This document shows positions 57,937 through 64,000 of a stretch of DNA of 64,000 nucleotides, in pieces; the first letter of the stretch is position 1; each line of letters begins with the position of its first letter. This DNA is from Cerrena zonata (lineage: Eukaryota > Basidiomycota > Agaricomycetes > Polyporales > Cerrenaceae). Both the position numbers and the translations under genes were made by a program. The DNA is taken from contig JASBNA010000068.1 of the NCBI GenBank assembly GCA_038087015.1, forward strand, positions 1 to 64,000, read 5' to 3'. The notes below the pieces were generated by a model, which was not told where the DNA came from, ran no database searches, and was given only the letters and a program-made list of their open reading frames with translations.

Positions 57937-58141
57937 TTCGCTTGCCAGCAGTTAGTAGAATTTGTATGTCAGCAAGAGCTTAAATGCCAGGAGACAAGGC
58001 ATGAGGTTCACAGAGTGTCGCCGGAATGCATGAATCATATCATTGTGCATGTAAACCTAATACAGAAGTAAAGCATGACGACAGCAGGCTGGGCTATAAA
58101 GCCAAAGCCCAAGAATTTTCGCCCCAAAAGACCATCGAGGT

Positions 58142-58870
58142 TTAGAAAGTGCTGGGCCTGTGTGCGACGAAGGTCGAGCGGACCTTTCCGACACGGTGGG
58201 GGAGGGGGAACTTGAGCTTGGGAACGAGGAGTTGCTTGATGTAAGGGCGGCGGACATCATCGGACTTCTCAACTTCGACGACACGGAGGATCTATTTTCA
58301 TGAAATCAGAATACATGCATATTTTTCAAGGATTCCAAATGGACGTACGTGGATCGAGCGGAAACGAGCACGGTGGCGGGCAGCCATATCCTGGTAGAGG
58401 CTCTTGACCGCATCAGCACGAGTGAGTTCACGGAACTCCTTGTACATGTTGTGGGTGCCGGAACGAGAGTCGTAACGGATCCAGATACCGAAGTTCTTGA
58501 CCTTCAAGGGCTTCTTCTCGTGAATCTACATAAAGTGAACATGGTCGCAAAAACGACATGTTTTGGTTAGTTATCCCATTCCGCCTGCCACTTGAACGGC
58601 TGCAAGGGTCCACATCGTGATGACACGTACAACGTTGACGCCAATGATTTCACCATTGGCCTTCTTGACCTTCTTCAATTGGCTGGGACCGTTTTCAGAT
58701 GCGAAACAGCGATGTGGGTTTATTGTAGTACGTACCGAAGGAAGTACCAGAAACGAGACTTGGCGACGACTTCATTAGGCGCAAAGATGCGCATACGGTA
58801 GATCTTGGGGGCAGGCTCAGCCTCGGTGGGCAAGTGACGGCCGACGACTTGGAATTCTGTAAGAGGCATC
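58142..58870 (-). CDS. RPL20: 60S ribosomal protein eL20 (L18a)
   Basis: Structural protein of the large ribosomal subunit. [20 protein letters not shown] then [20 protein letters not shown] and WYFLR; after an intron [16 protein letters not shown]; then [40 protein letters not shown] and [14 protein letters not shown]; last exon [18 protein letters not shown] and [20 protein letters not shown], ending STF. About 175 residues, full length, with three introns. The start MPLTEFQ matches the family's first residues. Highly conserved, so almost certain. Confidence 0.96.
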
Positions 58871-60014
58871 TAGAGAAAGTACGTTGAGCGACATCCGATG
58901 AAGCGAGACCGAATCCATCATCTAGCAGGCTTCCAACGATCGCAAGGACAGCATAGAGGTATGGCTAGATGGCAGGGATGCTGTATACACACTTTGAGAC
59001 TGGCTTACCCTTGATATTTTGGTGTTGTCGGCGACGTTGAAGACGATGGCAAACCCTGTCCTTCCAGTACGGTAGAACTGGTAAGCGCTCGATCGGGATG
59101 GGATCTTTGGCGTCTAGATGAGGAATGCTCACTTTAACATAAGGAGAATCATAACATTGAGCATATCGACCGAGTCCAAGTTAACCAGGTTTGAGTTGGC
59201 GTGGAGGCTTATAATCCTATTATTTAAAGTGCAATGAGAGAGACTTCATCATTCATTCTCCACCTCATTCGAGATACTTTCGGTTAGATCAGACGGGCGC
59301 GTATCTCTAGACTCTCAGTCTGAACGCTACCGTACGGCGTCGTGGTGTAACTTGGACCTGAAGTCCATTCGACGGGCTCTCATGCTTCAACCAAAGACTA
59401 GTCGTGCACAAATTTTTCGCGTTAGGACCTAAAAGACAGAGCATGCATTCGTCGTTACGATCATAATGATAGTATGAACTTGTAGCCCGGCAGGAGTCAC
59501 CTCCAAGCCGCGTTGCGACAAGTTGCACACCGGTCCTCACCTCTACGTAGTACCTTTCCAAGCAACTCTTGCAAAACTTTTGCAAAGTGTCGTAACCACT
59601 CAACGATAGGCCGTCGCGTAGGTATGACTTATACTTCCGTGAGGGCTCCATTCTCGGGTTACTACCACCATATGCTCACGCTCCCCAACGCTAAAACTTG
59701 GATCCCTTCCTCGTGGTGGCACTTCTTGGCATCTTCTTTCTATGGTCGATTTGCATGGGGCTCTTCTTATCGTCTCGCTCGTTGACTGAATGTAACAGAA
59801 TACAATGTGGCTACATCTGGCTTGGCGTAAAGAATACTCGTGAATGCACTCAGAAATGCTCTTGCTAGCTCCTACGAAGTAACGGATCGTCAAGTCCAGT
59901 AGCACAAACACGTCATAATAAGCATACTAAAGTATGTCTTGTCGGCGTGTGCATGCAATAGTCAGCTGAAGTCTCCATGTGGCGTATGATACGCTATGGA
60001 CGCCTCTCAGACAG
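58871..60014. other. Divergent intergenic region, 1.1 kb
   Basis: Between the eL20 and aminopeptidase promoters. A 114-codon frame at 59307-59651 (-) has no domain signal; I treat it as chance. Confidence 0.4.
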
Positions 60015-60021
60015 TATAAAA
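60015..60021 (+). promoter_or_regulatory. TATA box of aminopeptidase gene
   Basis: TATAAAA 58 bp before the ATG at 60073. Confidence 0.6.
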
Positions 60022-60072
60022 CACCCGCCTAGGGAACAGAGAAGGAGGCAGGATTCACCTTCTATCTTCAAG

Positions 60073-61496
60073 ATGAAGTTCTTCAGCACTCTTCAGGCTT
60101 TCGCTGTCATTGCTCTCGGCACTGCGTTCCTTTCTGCTGCCGCCCCTGTCTCTTCTTCGGAGATTCAGGAGAAGAGCTCTCAGGGTCTCCGTCTCCTCAG
60201 TTTAGCGGATGGCGCTGATCCTGTGTGGAAGACTGAAGAGGAGAAGTTGGACTTGCAGAGGCAAGAGGCTCACTTCTTCGATGTCACTGAGACGTACGAG
60301 CTTGAGCAGAGCTTGCCCAAGAAGAAGGCTGCCGCTGTGACCTGTGAGTCCTTTTACTTCAAGTTCATATCACAATCATGCTCATTTTTGCACGTCTCCA
60401 GTCCCTTCGCCGTCACACCAGTCTGCTGTCAAGTCCCTCCTTACTACAGTTTCGGTCTCGAACATGCAGACAAACCTTGCTTCCTTGACTGCCTTCAACA
60501 ACCGATACTACAGGTCCTCAACCGGTCGGGATGCCAGTCAATACATCCTAGACACAGTGAAGAAGGTTAGTCTTCACGACCGAACACCCAAGTCTCAGTG
60601 ATTGACATTGCATACAACTAGATTGCTGCTAGCCGTTCCGACATCACCGTCTCTTCCTTTACCCACTCCTGGACTCAATTCTCCATCATTGCCAAAATCC
60701 CAGGAAAGACCTCTGGGCCTGTGACCATCCTCGGTGCCCATATGGATTCGATCAACCTTTCGAACCCCACCAGCGGTCGTGCTCCTGGTGCTGATGATGA
60801 TGGTACTGGAACAGTCAACCTCATCGAGGCATTCCGTGTCCTTCTTGCTGCCGACTTCAAGCCTACCACACCCGTTGAGTTCCACTGGTACTCTGGTGAA
60901 GAGGCCGGTCTCCTCGGAAGTCAGGCTATCGCTACCAAGTACAAGAGCGATGGTGTCCAGGTTAAGGCATTCATGGAACTTGACATGTCTGGCTAGTAAG
61001 TGAGTCCACCGTACTGTTGGCAATGCCTTGCTAAACTTGATGGAATTATAGCTTCACTCCTGGTACCAAGGAAGTGTTTGCTCTCCAAGCTGTAAGTAAT
61101 CTCTCATTTCAATCCCTCCAGTAAAAAGATTAACTAAACGGTGATAACAGGACTATATCGATACCGGATTGAACACCTTCTTGAAGTCCCTCATTACTAC
61201 CTACTCAGCCTTCGGCTGGGCTATGGATGATCCCGTGAGTTTCCCTCCATTAATTCAACAGTACGAGTAGTTCTCAACATTGCGTCCTTCATTAGTGTGG
61301 CTACGCCTGTTCAGACCACGCCTCGTGGAACAAGATGGGCTACCCCGCATCCTTCCCATACGAAGCCATCACTGGCGACGACAACCCGAACGTCCACTCT
61401 GCCACCGACACCACTTCAGTCAAAGGCTTCTCGTGGACACATTCGATCGAATTCGCCAAGTTGGCGGTTGCTTTCGTCTACGAGATGGCTATTTAA
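60073..61496 (+). CDS. Secreted M28 leucine aminopeptidase
   Basis: Di-zinc exopeptidase that removes N-terminal residues from peptides outside the cell. ATG 60073 is preferred over the in-frame one at 59977 because it begins a signal peptide (MKFFSTLQAFAVIALGTAF) right after the TATA box. A propeptide follows (about residues 20-85). The catalytic domain has VTILGAHMDSIN (His), GRAPGADDDGTGTVN (bridging Asp), EFHWYSGEEAGLLGS (Glu pair), KAFMELDMSG (Asp), and CGYACSDHASWNKMGYPASF (last His). It ends SIEFAKLAVAFVYEMAI. About 380 residues with at least five introns. Fits subfamily M28E (Vibrio/Aspergillus-type). Its stop lies only 88 bp from the stop of the convergent GH1 gene. Confidence 0.92.
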
Positions 61497-61555
61497 GATA
61501 CCTGGTCCTCTTTTTATTGCTTAATTTGAACTGCATTACAATACAAATACACTCA

Positions 61556-63956
<2,401 letters not shown>

Positions 63957-64000
63957 ATTGTCTGGACGCAGTGGAAGTTTGGAATGGAGGTGAGAAAGCG

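Noticed and set aside
59307..59651. 114-codon frame on the - strand
   Set aside because: Cys-rich by chance, no splice or promoter context, no recognisable domain.

Overview
The window is nuclear DNA of a wood- or litter-decaying agaricomycete (Basidiomycota). The evidence is dense 50-60 nt GT-AG introns in nearly every gene, fungal class I hydrophobins, a class II manganese peroxidase, a CBM1-linked GH5 glucanase, tandem RBR ubiquitin ligases, a DUF6535 membrane protein and an UstYa-type oxidase. Housekeeping genes are intact (tRNase Z, SEH1, CSN5, ribosomal protein eL20), so this is a normal euchromatic stretch with accessory islands.

Layout. 0-0.6 kb: 3' part of a beta/gamma-crystallin-like gene. 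1-4.5 kb: four hydrophobin genes in A-B-A-B order, all lacking the sixth canonical cysteine; the last is frameshifted. 5.8-9 kb: secreted GH51 arabinofuranosidase, cut into exons as short as 3 nt. 9.1-12.5 kb (-): tRNase Z. 13.5-14.8 kb: GPI-anchored surface protein. 16.1-16.8 kb (-): small conserved hypothetical. 19.4-21.6 kb: fatty-acid desaturase with 8, 14 and 5 nt microexons. 22.3-23.9 kb (-): SEH1. 24.9-26.6 kb: GH5 with CBM1, carrying a one-base frameshift. 26.7 kb (-): intron-containing tRNA-Tyr. 27.1-28.8 kb: pRiA4b-ORF3-like protein. 29.4-30.6 kb: a 48-residue secreted-peptide gene divergent from an UstYa-family oxidase gene, a possible minimal RiPP-like locus. 33-34.4 kb: short manganese peroxidase. 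34.6-36 kb (-): S1/P1 nuclease. 36.5-38 kb (-): CSN5. 38.2-39.2 kb: oxidoreductase-like-domain protein. 40.2-41.3 kb (-): C2H2 protein. 43-44.7 kb: F-box protein. 44.9-50.2 kb (-): Copia retrotransposon interrupted by a 714-bp foldback MITE, with an LTR holding an intron-plus/intron-minus tandem duplication. 51.2-55.5 kb: two RBR ligase paralogues. 56-57.9 kb: DUF6535 protein. 58.1-58.9 kb (-): ribosomal protein eL20. 60-61.5 kb: secreted M28 aminopeptidase, tail-to-tail with a GH1 beta-glucosidase (61.6-64 kb, -).

How the genes relate. GH51, GH5-CBM1, GH1 and the manganese peroxidase together cover hemicellulose side chains, cellulose, cello-oligomers and lignin. The secreted peptidase and nuclease would recover nitrogen and phosphate, and the hydrophobins coat aerial or wood-contact hyphae. 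They are separate transcription units, not an operon or an obvious co-regulated cluster. The points most worth follow-up are the spliced/unspliced duplication in the Copia LTR, the 3-nt microexons, the UstYa-peptide pair, and three one-base T insertions in similar NCC-T-R contexts.
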